A stretch of DNA of 64,000 nucleotides from Coptis chinensis (GCA_015680905.1 CM027381.1:69243501-69307500), one strand, 5' to 3'. Numbered from the stretch's first letter, positions 33,784-46,051 are shown. Notes: generated from the letters alone by a model not told the origin. Program-made: numbers and translations.

Positions 33784-34906
33784 ACCTTTGGATTGTACTT
33801 TCTCTTGGGCTAACTGCTATAAGGAAAGTTGGATAGCTTGTAAAATATGTTGTTAGGTTTGCATAAAGGGGTTGAAATGATCCGGTTATGGAGGAGTGTT
33901 AGCTATAGGTTATGTGACAGGAACTATGTCACGTTGATTATTAATGGGTGGATTTTGATAGTTATTATTTACCGGAACGATACCTCTATTAACATTATAA
34001 TTATTATTGTTATAATTATTATAATTCATTTGTCCTTGTCCTTGCCTCGGTGGAGCTTGGTTGTAATTGTTTATTGGCCTAACATTTTGGTTATTAAACC
34101 TTGGAGGTTATTGATTATTTTGCCAACCGAAGTTGGGGTTTTGTCGCCAAGGTGCATTAGGTTCGCTATTAATTGAACAAACATTATCTTGTTGTGATTG
34201 TTGTTGTTCATAGGCGAGAGGACAATAGGAGTCGGGATGCTCTGGACTCAATTAGAAATTACATGGATTGGAGTCGACATTCATGACGAGGATAGGCTTT
34301 TGTTGAACAGAAATAGCCTCTACCTTTTTAGTGAGAGATTTGATTAAAGTTTTTAGTTCAGGATCGGGTTTAATCTCAAACATACCGGCGGCCTTAACTA
34401 TTGTAGAAAAACTAGCGGAGCGGGAGATATCGCCACTACCCCCCAGTTATTATTACGCTTTGTTTGATCTTCTAAAAATTTATAAGCTTCTGAGGCTCCC
34501 TTACTGAAAAAACTACCCCCATTCATTATGTCAAGCACCTCTTTATGGTGGTGTAAAAGTCCTTTGAAAAAGGCACGAACTAACGTGTCTTTCGCGAGGT
34601 TATGGTGTGGACACTCTATAAAAAGATCGGTGAAACGATTCCAAGCCTCTGAAAATGATTCATGGGGATTCTATCGAAAGAAATGAATCTTGGAAAGCAT
34701 TTCATCTGTCTTCAATGGTGGGTAAAAATGTTCCATAAATAGTTGAACAAGTTTGGCCCATGAGTCCACAGAATTAGGCGCTTGGGCAGTTAACCAAGAC
34801 GCCACCTTATCAGCTAAGGTGAAAAGAAACACCCTCAGTTTAATTTGTTCAGCACCAACCGTAGGATGGTGGAATGTAGTAAGGACTTGGTCAATTCTAC
34901 GCATGT
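33784..34906 (-). pseudogene. gag: E4 gag, 5' part removed by E2 insertion
   Basis: Gag capsid region from MRRIDQVLTTFHHP (34904) through FTLADKVASWLTAQAPNSV and MLSKIHFFR, then an amber stop at 34671-34673, then NPHESFSEAWNRF and a zinc-knuckle remnant (second Cys lost to a stop) near 34225-34270. The amber codon is at the same place in E3. E2 begins at 34907, so the N-terminal third of this gag should lie beyond the other end of E2, but it is not found in the window. Confidence 0.88.
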
Positions 34907-36394
34907 TGATAAGCACCCAAAACTGTAATATTAAACCCCATTGAGACATATAAATTTGGTTAATTATGTGTTTAATAATCATGAAATAAGTATATTTTCG
35001 TACTTTTGCAGGTCTTCGCAGTAAATATGAAAATATTGGTTAAATCTACATTAAAGTATGGGGAACGATGTATATATGAATTCTTCCAAATTAGCCATGT
35101 GAAGCTAAACAAAGACGGATCAAAGCCGGGGACTCAAACATGATAGAATCAAGTCAGAACGGGACTATGTAAAGAAAAGCGTAAACTTTCGGAGATCATA
35201 TCTCGTTAACCTGGACTCCAATTTTGGCAAGTAAGCTACGCAGATGATCAGCATGACTAGCTCTACTTTAGGCCAGAAATTGCAGAAATCGACGTCCGGA
35301 CCCACCAATAGACATAGCGCATGGACCCACCTTTCGGGCCCATAAGAGAGATGAGTCATCAATCATGGAGCATGTCAAGAAAAAAGTGCCAAATTATTGG
35401 TGCAAAGTTGACACCTTGCATGTAATTAATAAAATTAGGCGTTAATAGTGAAAAAAAACAAGGTGTCACTTTGTGTTAATGTGGTGGATAAAAGTGAATT
35501 AAATGTATGTGTGTGTTTTCACGTGGGATGAGGGAGAGAATTCTAGAAATGAAGAAAAAAACAAAACAAGGGGGGATGCACTTCATTTACTTCATTGACT
35601 TCTTTTCTTTTATCATGCATTATTTGTTTTAGCTCCTTAGTAGGAGTAGGAGTAGTAAAACTTCTTAGTTTAGTTTAGTTTTTGAGTTTTGAGGAAAAAG
35701 CTTGTAATAGTTTTAATGGTAGAACTTTTTGTGTTATTGTTCTAAATGTAATCTAAACTCCTTAATACAAGTGAGTTCTTTTATTATTCTTCTTCTTCTT
35801 CTTTTTCATTTTACATGTCTATTTGCTTATTTCATTTATATCCCTAGGATCATAAGCTAAAACCTTCCCTTTGTGGGGGGTTAATGATGCTCATGTGAGG
35901 GATAACTTTTGTGATGTGATTTTAGTAAGTTGTTTAGGAAGAACAACTAGACCTACATCCTATCCCAAAATGGTAGTTGGTGTAGAGTCTAGTTAGGGAT
36001 CAAGTTAATCTTTATTAGGACTTGTCTATGAGTTCTAGGAAGGTTAAGATGCAAGAACCTAAAATCATACAATAGAGGTTATCTTCACATGAGGAGAACT
36101 AACTCTCCACACCTATCTAGAAGTAAATTTTTATCTTTGTAGAAGTTGCATGTTTACGTAACTTAAAGTTTTCAGTTTTTGCATTAAAAGAAACCAAGTA
36201 GTTAGTATTAATTCATCCATAGTTTAAACTTACTCACTAGTTTCCTGAAAGAGCAAAAACAAGTTGTAAGTTGTCTTAGACTTAGGATGGTTCGAAATCC
36301 CTACTCAAAGCTATACACACGAATATCGTGAGAAAGGAAATATCTTTGTATTCGCACTTTGTCAAATTAGAGAATCAAATCTATAACATAAGCA
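34907..36394 (+). mobile_element. 5' LTR of E2, 1488 bp
   Basis: Starts TGATAAGCACCCAAAA inside E4 gag and ends ACATAAGCA before the PBS. It shares ends, a CACGTG motif (about 35520) and a hairpin (35861-35882) with the E1 LTR. Confidence 0.87.
35861..35882 (+). other. LTR hairpin (E2)
   Basis: AACCTTCC pairs with GGGGGGTT through six Watson-Crick and two G-U pairs, keeping the E1 stem despite base changes. Followed by AATGATGCTCATGTGAGG. Confidence 0.65.
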
Positions 36395-36411
36395 AAAGGT
36401 GAACATCAAAA

Positions 36412-36424
36412 TGGTGTCGCTGCC
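36412..36424 (+). other. Primer binding site of E2 (tRNA-Asp-like)
   Basis: TGGTGTCGCTGCC, 10 of 13 bases matching TGGCGCCGTTGCC; all differences are transitions. It lies 17 bases after the LTR end. Confidence 0.7.
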
Positions 36425-38011
36425 ATCCTAAGGACCAAAAGACCTTCCATTACAAGCTGGAATTGCTCCAAGGGGAAACCCCGACTCTCATTCTTATCCA
36501 TCGTTTTTTCGTTTTCATTGTTTTTTTTTTTTTTTTTTTTAAATTTCCGCGTTTCGCTACTGATCCATGTGTGAACTTTTGGTTGCACTTACAGGAACAA
36601 AAAGTTGGGACCTGGAACATAATCTATACACTAAAATAAGATTGTTGTGAAAATTTGGGTTGACTGCGGAAGACTCCTGCGCGTGCGTGATACTAGACAC
36701 GCGTGCGCTGGTGTTAAGTCTCTGTTGGTACTCCTATTTCATCTCCAGCATCCACTGTGAAATCTTGCTCCATTACCAGGCCTAACTCTCTGGAACTGTA
36801 ACAAATACTTCAAATATCTTCTGGGATTAAGGGTGTCGACGAGTTGAAACGTCTGTTTCATTTCTTCAACGGACTTGCGGGAAGCTACAGGTTCCAAATT
36901 TTATACTGTTTTGGCATGAATACCATGTATGTAGTTATTAGGTACTAGTTTATGGATTATTATTTACGTATTAGGCTAAAATATGCATGAATCATGTTAA
37001 TATGCCTGTAAATATATATATGAGATTAAGTGGTTATGAATTGCATATTAATGTATATATACATACAAATGGTACTATTTTGCATGGCTATATCTATCTA
37101 TACGTATAAGTGTCTATTGTTGCATGTTTAGTATTTATCTACGTATAAGTACACGGTCTTGTTTAATAAGTCAATTTTGTCAAGAAAGAGGAGAACATTC
37201 CAACGAGGGTTAAAATCTGAGTTGGGTAAGTTGTTTCTAAACCCTACGAGGTGAAGCTGCTCTCTAAATGACACTCACAATCTCAATGAGTAATGACGAA
37301 ATAGAATTATTATGCAATACAAGAGTCGTATTTTAGTTTAGGTATAATACGTTGCATGTTTAGTTTACATTTTTGCATTATAGTATCTATCTACGTACGT
37401 ATAATATCTTCGCATGCTAATGTATCTAGATACGTATGAGTGATTACAATTTGCATGTTAGTGTAGATATTCGTATACGAAATATATATCTACCTATTTG
37501 CCTACATGTACGTATTACTGATGTGTATTTGCCTGTATGTATCGAAGTATTTATTGATGATACAACCTTGCCTATTCGTATTGCTATACGTATGAGTAGA
37601 GTATCTTCACATGCTACTGCATCTAGTATTGTATGAATAGGTCGTATTTGTATGCTTATACTTTCTCCTTTGCATAAATCCTAAAAATAATAATAATAAT
37701 AATAATAATAATTAATTAATTAATTAGTACCTTGCATAAACTTTAATTCTATAAATCTTAATTATATTTCAACCAGTGTCTAGGAAACTTGAAAGATTGA
37801 GGTTACTTAATTAGAACCGTGCTTGCACGTAAAGCCTCCCTCATATCTCTCTTGTGACCTGGTTGTTGGTTTATGCACACGTATTCCTAGCTTCACTGCT
37901 ACGTTAGCAGCAGCTTAGGCTTACATTGTTCAACTCTAATGCTTGAAGATAATCATAAAATTTAGGAAATAATAAGTTCCTTCTATCAATTAGATCTAAT
38001 TTTATGCTTGC
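36425..38011 (+). other. E2 leader between PBS and gag
   Basis: Matches the E1 leader. It contains poly-T at 36521-36540, TACGTAT/GCATG-containing degenerate repeats (36940-37640) and an (AAT)n tract near 37685-37710. Confidence 0.7.
37436..37636 (+). CDS. Leader ORF of E2, 66 codons with 13-residue repeats
   Basis: Counterpart of the E1 frame at 19518-19318. The repeats are YNLHVSVDIRIRN, IYLPICLHVRITD, VYLPVCIEVFIDD and TTLPIRIAIRMSR. Open in both elements although the gag-pol genes of both are broken. The substitution pattern looks neutral. Could act as an upstream ORF that reduces gag translation. Confidence 0.35.
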   Translation: MSDYNLHVSVDIRIRNIYLPICLHVRITDVYLPVCIEVFIDDTTLPIRIAIRMSRVSSHATASSIV

Positions 38012-39534
38012 ATAAGATTAAGGTCTGGTTATACTAAACAATCTGAACATACTTATCGTAGGAGAAAATACGATAAGCATTCGCGTAAGTTTTCACCTCC
38101 ACAAAGTTCCTCATCTATTAATCCAAATCAAAAAGATTCATCACCATTCCCATCATTCATTATGGCTGACGAAAATCCACCAGCTGAGAAGCCCCTTCGG
38201 ACTTCTATACAGCATTACAGGAAGGACCTTCTTCCTGCATCAAACTAGAGGACATTGTCAGTGATTTTCGAATTCCGCCAAACGTTTTTAGTTTGTTACC
38301 TGTGTATCATGGTTTGGATCATGAAAAACCGTACAACTATCTTCGTAAGCTTCAGCAAGTGGCCACAATATTTCACCATCCAACTGTCTCTAAGGAACAA
38401 CGCTTGTAGCAGGACAACAGCCACAATCCATAGATACATGGAATAAACTTGTTCAAGCTTTTATGCTTCAATTTTATACTCAGAAGAAAACTACTGAAAT
38501 GCTTCAGAAAATTCAATTCTTTCGTCAAAATCCTCATGAATCATTTACGGAAGCATGGAGTCGCTTTACTGATCTTCTTTTAGAATGTCCTCATCACCAA
38601 CTAGACAAAGCTGTCCTTGTTCATTCATTCTTTAATGGACTTTTTGATCAAAAAAGAAACTCTTGATATAATGAACGGCGGTTGGTTCATGGACAAAGGA
38701 GCTACTGAAGCATGTACTTTTCTAGAAAAACAAGCGAAAAAAGGTACACATTGGGGTAACACTGATTCTTCTAGGTCATCTAAGGATACTATTACAAAAG
38801 CTACGTCTATTTTTGAGGTAAAACCCGATCCTGAATTAAAAAATTTGATAGAATCCCTCACTAAAAAGTAGACGCCCTTGCAGTTCAAGTAAACGATAAA
38901 CTCCCAAAATAGGTCATGAACGTTGACACATCCCTATGTGTTCTTTATCTCAGTCCTGACCATCCTGATGCTTATTGTCCCTTGTTATATGCCTCCCCTT
39001 CTCAACCATCAGAAGAGGCATGTGCATTCAACATTCCTAATGCACCTTGGCGACAACATCCAAATTTCGCTGGGCGCCCACCTACACCACAGATGACTCC
39101 TCCAGGTTTCATTAATCCGCATGTTTGACCACCCAACAACTTTATTCCATACCTCCAAGGAAATAATCAGCAATACCAATAAAGTTAAAATCAATTTCAA
39201 AATAATTCCAATGCTAACTATCAAATCAACTACAGCCTTGTTCCAGCAAATCCAAATCCCAACTATAATCAACAACATCTCAGCAATAATCGTGAACTAG
39301 TACCTATTACAGAACCTGCGCCACTCGTTACAGATAGGACAAGCGAGACTTTCTTAGCTTACTTGAATCAACAATCTCAAATTCTAACGTCTATCCAACA
39401 ATCACTTCAACAATTGGCGCAAGAAAAATTAGAAAGGCGTTTTTCCTGGACAAGCAGATCCAAACCCTAAGGCAGCAAACACTACCTTTGAACTCACCAA
39501 TGCACCTATTACAAGTACTCCAAACCAAGGTGAG
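38012..39534 (+). pseudogene. gag: E2 gag
   Basis: Same gene as E1 gag with ATA in place of the start ATG. Lesions: a one-base loss near 38200, a deletion of about 50 bp near 38405 that removes part of the FTLADKASVW block, and frameshifts near 38640 and 38870. MLQFYTQKKTTEMLQK and ESFTEAWSRFTDLLLECP are clear. The zinc knuckle reads CVLYLSPDHPDAYC, so its second Cys is lost. Confidence 0.92.
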
Positions 39535-40425
39535 GTGCACGCAATCACTACTCTTCGATCTGGCAAAACTGTAGACAATCAAATACGTATGCCAAATGAT
39601 CAACCAAAGGTATCTGAAGGTTCCAATGAATCTATTTCCAATAATGAACCTATGGAGGATTCACCAAATCCAACAAAGTCAACATCTCATAAATTAGGAA
39701 ACGAGCAAGCGGACCTCTATGCCAAATTCCGGCCTAAGGCACCGTTTCCTACACGGTTGGCAAAGAATAAACCTGATGAGAATTTTTATGAAATTCGAGA
39801 AACTTTTCAGAATTTGACAATCAACTTACCTTTTCTTGATGCCCTAAAGCTATTGCCACAACATGCAAAATTTCTAAAAGATATGTGCACCACAAAAAGG
39901 AGAACTAATGTTCCTCAACAAGTATTCCTCACCGAACAGTTTCCATCCATCACCGAACACAATGGTATAGTCAAATACAAGGACCCTGGTAGACCAACAG
40001 TTCCATGCACCTTAGGTGACAAATATACAGCTACTGCGCTACTAGACCTAGGAGCTAGTGTGAACTTACTTCCATATTACTTATTTAAACAACTAGGTCT
40101 TCATGAGCTTAAACCTACAACCATAACTCTACAGTTAGCTGATAATTCCATTAAGTATCCAAAAGGAATTGTGAAAAATGTCCTTGTAAAAGTCCAAGAC
40201 TTTTACTATCCTGTAGACTTTGTTATTTTGGATACAGAAGTTGCATGTGATTCCATTCCTATCATTTTAGGACGTCCGTTCGTAGCAACTGCCAATGCTC
40301 TCATTAACTGTAGGGATGGTTCCATGACCATGTCCTTCGGAAATCTTTCGGTAGAGGTGAATGTGTTCAAGTTAATGAAACAAATTCCAGAACCTGACAT
40401 TGATGGTGAAGCTTACGGGGGTTGA
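39535..40425 (+). pseudogene. pol: E2 protease region, 296 open codons
   Basis: Gag linker then aspartic protease. NLTINLPFLDALKLLP, KRRTNVPQQVFLTEQFP, GRPTVPCTLGDKYT, the active site LDLGASVNLLPYYLFKQLGL (catalytic Asp present) and IILGRPFVATANALINCRDG. The domain is open; upstream gag and downstream RT are broken, so it cannot be made as a full polyprotein. Confidence 0.93.
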
Positions 40426-42180
40426 TGACATTAGCAAAGTATTTAACAAACTCTTTTCCTGAAGATGAAGTATACCAATTTCTTTCCTTTAGCAATTCTG
40501 AATTTGAGGACGATGATTATACACAAGAAGTAAACGAGTTATTAGAGTCAATACCACTATATGACCCTACGACCGTGATGTCCAGTGACTTGGATGAACA
40601 TCAATCTGTTTACTCCATGGAAGACGACTTTCCTCAAGAATCTTTAATACCCACTCCACCCACCCCTGACTTAAAACCTCTTCCTTCGGAATTAAAATAC
40701 GTACATCTTGATCCAGATGGTAGTCATCCAATTATCATATCATCGCAATTGACTGACGATCAAGAATCCCGTTTAATAGATGCCATTCAACAACACCGTT
40801 CTACTATTGGATGGTCCCTTGATGACATTAAGGGCATTGACCCTAGTGTATGCACCCATCGCATACATCTTGAAGAAAATGCTAAGACGTCGCGTGAACT
40901 GCAGCGTCGTCTAAACCCAACCATGAAAGATGTGGTACGGGAGAAAGTTCTAAGATTACTCAATGCGGGTATTATTTACCCTATCTCCGATAGTGTTTGG
41001 GTGAGTCCAGTACACATTGTTCCAAAGAAAGCTGGCATTACGGTTGTGCGCAATGATAAAGATGAATGCATCTCCGCTCGTATTCTAGTGAAATGGCGAA
41101 TATGTATTGACTATTGCAAACTTAATGCAGTCACTCGTAAGGATCACTTTCCACTGCCCTTCATCGTTTAGATGCTTGAATTGTTAGCCGGTCATGCTTA
41201 TTATTGTTTTCTTGATGGTTATTCAGGATATTTTCAGATAGACATAGATCCTGCTGATTAAGAAAAGACTATATTCACCTGTCTTTTTGGTACATTTGCT
41301 TATAAATGAATGTCTTTTGGCCTTTGCAATGCACTTGGTACTTTCCAACACTGCATGCTTCATATTTTCAGTGATATGGTTGAACATTTTATGGAAGTAT
41401 TCATGGACGACTTCTCAATATATGACAATTCTTTCGATAGCTGTCTATCAAATCTGGAAAAGGTTTTCACACGTTGTGAAGAGAAAAACCTCGTTCTTAA
41501 TTAGGAAAAATGTCATTTTATGGTTACAAAAGGAATAGTTCTAAGACATATTGTTTCAAAGGACGGAATCGAAGTCGATAAAGCTAAGATTGAAAAAATT
41601 GCTTCACTTCCTATACCAAAAATAGTTCGCGACATTCATGCATTTTTAGGACACGCAGGTTTCTATAGGAGATTTATTCAAGATTTCTCAAAGGTTGCTC
41701 GACCTTTAACCAATCTCATGCTTAAAGATGTCGCTTTTGACTTCACTTTCAATTGCAAACAAGCTTTTGAGACCTTAAAATCCGCCCTAACTACCGCTCC
41801 CATAATTCAACCACCTGATTGGTCTAAACCTTTTAAATTAATGTGTGACGCAAGTGACTATGCTATTAGAGCTGTACTAGGACAATGTCGAGAAGATAAG
41901 CCAATTGTCATTTACTACGCGAGTAAAACCCTTAATGAAGCTCAACGTAACTATACCACCACTGAGAAAGAGTTTCTCTCCGTTGTATATGCCTTGGATA
42001 AGTTTTGTCCGTACCTAGTGGGTTCTTCCACAATTGTCTACACCGACCATGCGGCGACCTATTAGCGAAAAAAGATGCAAAACAGAGGTTGATCCGTTGG
42101 ATTCTCCTCTTGCAAGAATTTACTCTAGAAATTAGAGATAAAAAAGGTTGCAAAAATGTGGTTGCAGACCATTTATCACG
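40426..42180 (+). pseudogene. pol: E2 reverse transcriptase-RNase H region
   Basis: Linker (DEHQSVYSMEDDFPQESL, then VHLDPDGSHPIIISSQL), then [50 protein letters not shown] and [17 protein letters not shown], RNase [16 protein letters not shown] and TTTEKEF. Stops at 41169, 41259-41261 (CAA to TAA), 41307-41309 (CGA to TGA) and 41502-41504 (TGG to TAG). A deletion after IVYTDHAA removes part of RNase H near 42060. Confidence 0.94.
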
Positions 42181-43522
42181 ACTCGTCAGTGAGGTCGATA
42201 ATGATATAAAACCCATCTGTGATTCCTTTCCTAGTGAACACTTGTATTCTGTTTTTTCGTCCCCTTAGTATGCTGACATAGTAAATTACTTAGTTACCGA
42301 GAAAATCCCTTCATCTTGGTCTCGTAATGACCGAAAAAAGTTCTTATCCACTGTGAAATTTTATTTCTGGGATGATCCCTACCTCTTCAAGTATTGTTCA
42401 GACCAACTTATACGTCGTTGCATTCCCGACTGGGAACACAACGACGTGTTATCGTTCTGCCATGAACAATCTTGTGGTGGTCATTTCAGTGGAAAGAAAA
42501 CAGCGGCCAAGGTTCTACAATGTGGATTTTATTGGCCAACACTATTTCGAGATGCACATGAGCATTGCAAAACATGCAACCGCTGCCAACAGCTAGGACG
42601 CATTACTCAACGCAATATGATGCCCTTAAATCCCATTTTAATTGTGAAAATCTTTGATGTATGGGGCATCGACTTCATGGGTCCCTTTCCAAATTCTCAT
42701 AGCTTCCTATGCGTACTGGTAGCCATTGACTACGTGTCCAAATGGATTGAGGGTTTGGCATGTCGTTCTAATGATCATAAAACGGTCGTTCTATTCGTAA
42801 AGGAAAATATTTTCTCACGATTTGGTGTTCCTAAAGCTATAATTAGTGATGGGGGAAAATATTTCTGTAATAAAATTTTTGAATCATTAGTAAAGAAATA
42901 TGGAGTCACGCACAAAGTGGCAACTCCGTATCATCCTCAGACCAGTGGCCAAGTAGAAGTTTCTAATAGAGAGATCAAATCCATTTTGGAAAAAATTGTT
43001 AATCCATCTAGAAAAGACTGGTCTCTAAGATTATCTGATGTCTTATGGGCATATAGAACAGCTTTTAAGACACCTATAAGGATGTCTCCTTATCGCCTTG
43101 TTTTTGGAAAACCTTGTCATCTACCGGTTGAACTTGAGCATCGTGCTCTATGGGCCATCAATACCAATGCGGCAGGCGAGAAGCGAAAATTGCAATTAAA
43201 TGAGCTCGAGGAAATTCGGAGCGATGCCTATGATCTCTCGAAGTCCTATAAAGCCAACATGAAAAGAGTGCATGACAAGCACATATTGAGAAAAGATTTC
43301 AAAGTTGGTTAAAAAGTTTTGTTGTACACCTCGAGATTACACATTTTTCCAGAAAAATTAAAAACTCGAAGGTTTGGTCCTTTCACTGTCTCTACTGTCA
43401 CCCCTTATGGGGCTATATCTTTGAAAAATTTAAACGATAACAGCGAATTTCAAGTAAATGGCCAACGTCTAAAACATTATCATGAGTTGCGTTCTCTAGA
43501 TGTTGAAAAGACTCTTATCTAA
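42181..43522 (+). pseudogene. pol: E2 integrase region
   Basis: The best preserved integrase here: 319 open codons (42353-43312) with the zinc-binding [14 protein letters not shown] ... HCKTCNRC, catalytic [19 protein letters not shown] and [11 protein letters not shown]. The second Asp and the Glu are exactly 35 residues apart. The C-terminal region includes [19 protein letters not shown] and FGPFTVSTVTPYGAISL. A stop (CAA to TAA) at 43310 and another near 42270 break it. Confidence 0.95.
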
Positions 43523-44049
43523 GATCCAGTCTACACAGACTAATAGATTTGCTGGTGTACTTCATTCCATGTGATTTAAACAGGGAAAGTACGCCATTAG
43601 GGTAGCCGGGCCTTCTTCTATTTTCTTTTCTAAAAATCTCTAGAGTGTGTGGTTGCAAGCGCCAGAACCTTAGTCCACAAAAACTTTAATCAGAACTGAG
43701 TATAAATGTCTTATGTTAATCGAGCAAACGTGCCTTCTGGTAAACAATGGGTACCCAAAATTTCCCCTCCTTCCTTCTCTTCCCTTTTTTATTCCCTTCA
43801 TCATAAACTTTAGCTAATCATTTGGTGTAAGTCTCACCCATCTCGAATAAGTAATGGTCGTAGTACTTTTGCTCGAAAGCGACGTGCACGAATGATGGGG
43901 TGGTGTATGAATTGTCAAACACCTTTCTGTCCAGGTCTTGAATTACTATCCGATATGAGCCGGAGCCGATATAAGGTATATTATTGTCTGACACCAGCTC
44001 AGCAGGACAAAGTTCGTCGTCGTCCCGTTGCTCCCACAGGTTGGGATTC
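43523..44049 (+). other. 3' flank of E2 pol
   Basis: Non-coding, alignable to E1 12751-13254. Nothing further seen. Confidence 0.6.
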
Positions 44050-44145
44050 GTCTTGAGGATCTGACGTTAAAAGACTCACATTTGTCTTGAGGATCTGACG
44101 TTAAAAGACTCACTTTCGTCTTGAGGATCTGACGTTAAAAGACTC
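44050..44145 (+). repeat. Post-pol hairpin repeat, three 34-bp copies (E2)
   Basis: Copies start at 44050, 44084 and 44118. Each reads GTCTTGAGGATCTGACGTTA then AAAGACTC, with GTCTT and AAGAC able to pair. Confidence 0.88.
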
Positions 44146-44377
44146 AAAATGTATATACTCGTGTCTTTTATTTTCACCTTTGCACTAAGTGTTGTGCACA
44201 AAGAGAGTCGTGATATGCAACATCGGATGGTCCCTCGCTCGCATGGGCAATGGATTTCACCAGGCCAACCCCGAATAGTTTTCTATTTGATGACAGTTCG
44301 GGGCAGTTTGAGGCTATACCATATGTACTAAGGGTAATATTATTATTAGACCATTGCACATTGGTCAGGGATGGTAC

Positions 44378-45352
44378 TAGGGGTGGGCAATGGGCCGGGT
44401 CGGGCTAGCCCGGCCCTAAATATTTAAAGCCTTTCAGTTATTAGGGTCGGGTCAGCCCGTCCCTAAAGTCCCCATAGGGCCGGGTCATAAGTCTAAATTT
44501 CAAGCCCTGACCCTACCCTAAGCCCTCTTTAACAGTTTAAGGCCGGGTCGGGCCGGGCCTATATATTTTCTTCTTTTTACTGCATCAGTTTTAAAACTCA
44601 TTTATATTACAAAAAAAATTCAAAGATTTGCAAACTCAAAGTCCCACCACTTTGAAATTTGAATAACAACCAATCTAGTAATAATTCTTGATAAGTCCAA
44701 CAATTTAAAATGCATATCCACAATCTAATAAACCGAAGTACATAGAGACTCATATTTATATTTCAAAATTACAGTTAAAATGCACAAGACACATTTTGGA
44801 ATGAGCTTTCACTGACATAAATCCGTTATTTCTTGTACTCAAATCTCACCAAAATGACATTTAACATTGAAGAACACAAAGACAAATAAGAGTATGGAAT
44901 GAGTTTTTACTGACGTCAACTTATTTTTCATTAGGCTAGTTCCCAGTGCTCATTATTGTTCTTGGCGACTAGGTTAGATAGGGAGTTGTGAGGTGTACGT
45001 GAGTTGTGAGATAGAAACAATTAGGTTTACAAGTTTTTATGATATAAGACAAGTTATTAGAAGTACTCATACGATAAGTGATAAATTACAAAGGACAGTG
45101 TTATTTTAATTGAAAATATGTAACAAGGAGTTGGATAGTTTTAGTTGTGTATTTTATAGTGAAATTATAACTAGGGCTTGGTTAGGGCTTAGTTAGGGTC
45201 GGGCCTATATTTCAGAACCTTAGCCCTGACCCTGCCTTAGAAGGCATTAGGGCCGGGTCGGCCCTGCCCTAAACTCTGTTAGGGCTTTAGTTGTAAGGGC
45301 TTATAGGGCCTAGGGCCAGGTTAGGGTTGTTAGGGCCAAATTCCCACCCCTA
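44378..45352. mobile_element. hAT-type MITE, 975 bp
   Basis: Ends TAGGGGTGGG and CCCACCCCTA are inverted repeats, and the flanks 44370-44377 and 45353-45360 are both GATGGTAC, a perfect 8-bp target duplication as made by hAT transposases. Subterminal regions are rich in GGGCCGGG-type repeats. No transposase gene, so non-autonomous. E1 has the empty site. Confidence 0.92.
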
Positions 45353-45544
45353 GATGGTACCGTCCTAAACCCTAGGCCCCCAAAACATAGAGGTTAAGCC
45401 ACAGTTTGGCTGGACTGGGTTCACCCCAGAGTCGACATGACAGTTACCTGATTTTACAGAAATGGTTTTCTTCTTGAAGTCCGAGGTTGTTGACACGTTC
45501 ATCTCCCATTGTAAATTTGTAAAGTTCTTTTATTAAAAAAAAAA

Positions 45545-45569
45545 GGGGGGGGGGGGGGGGGGAGGGGGG
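45545..45569 (+). repeat. G-run
   Basis: Eighteen G, one A, six G, directly after an A-run. E1 has only poly-A/T at this place. Confidence 0.9.
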
Positions 45570-46051
45570 TTGCATTTTGTTTTTACAAATTCAACCCCCC
45601 AACAATAAAAATAAAAATAAAAAAGGATTGGATGTGTCTTTTAGCCATATTCAATTGGATGGCATTTTTAATGCCGATTGTTTTGACATCTCGCTCGTTC
45701 AATTTGGAGTTAAAACGAATTGAAATTCCGAGTTTGAAATTTCGGGACATAAGGGGAATTTCTGGAAATCATTTGAGCTTGGGCCAAAAATTAGAACCCG
45801 ACCCAAACCACGCATCCGGTCACAAAACCCAGCATGCGAGGCAATCCACGCGTCAGCCTCTCCCATTTCTTCCCCCCAAAATTCCGGATCTTGCTCCCAC
45901 TCAAACAACCCTCGCGCACGCGGTATCCCAGGTCTAAAATCGACCAGCGCACGCGGCTAATTCACCACCGATTCAACCAAATTTTTAACAGCACCATCCC
46001 CTCACTTAGTGAAACCAATATAGGCCCTCAGAAATTCATTTCGATCACTCT
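45570..46051 (+). other. Spacer upstream of acc1 (E2)
   Basis: Aligns to E1 11777-12276. Ends in a decayed TATA-like CAATATAGG (46016-46024) 28 nt before the acc1 Met. No gene. Confidence 0.55.

Noticed and set aside
45545..45569. G-quadruplex regulatory element
   Set aside because: A homopolymer run at a slippage-prone site; E1 lacks it, so no sign of function.
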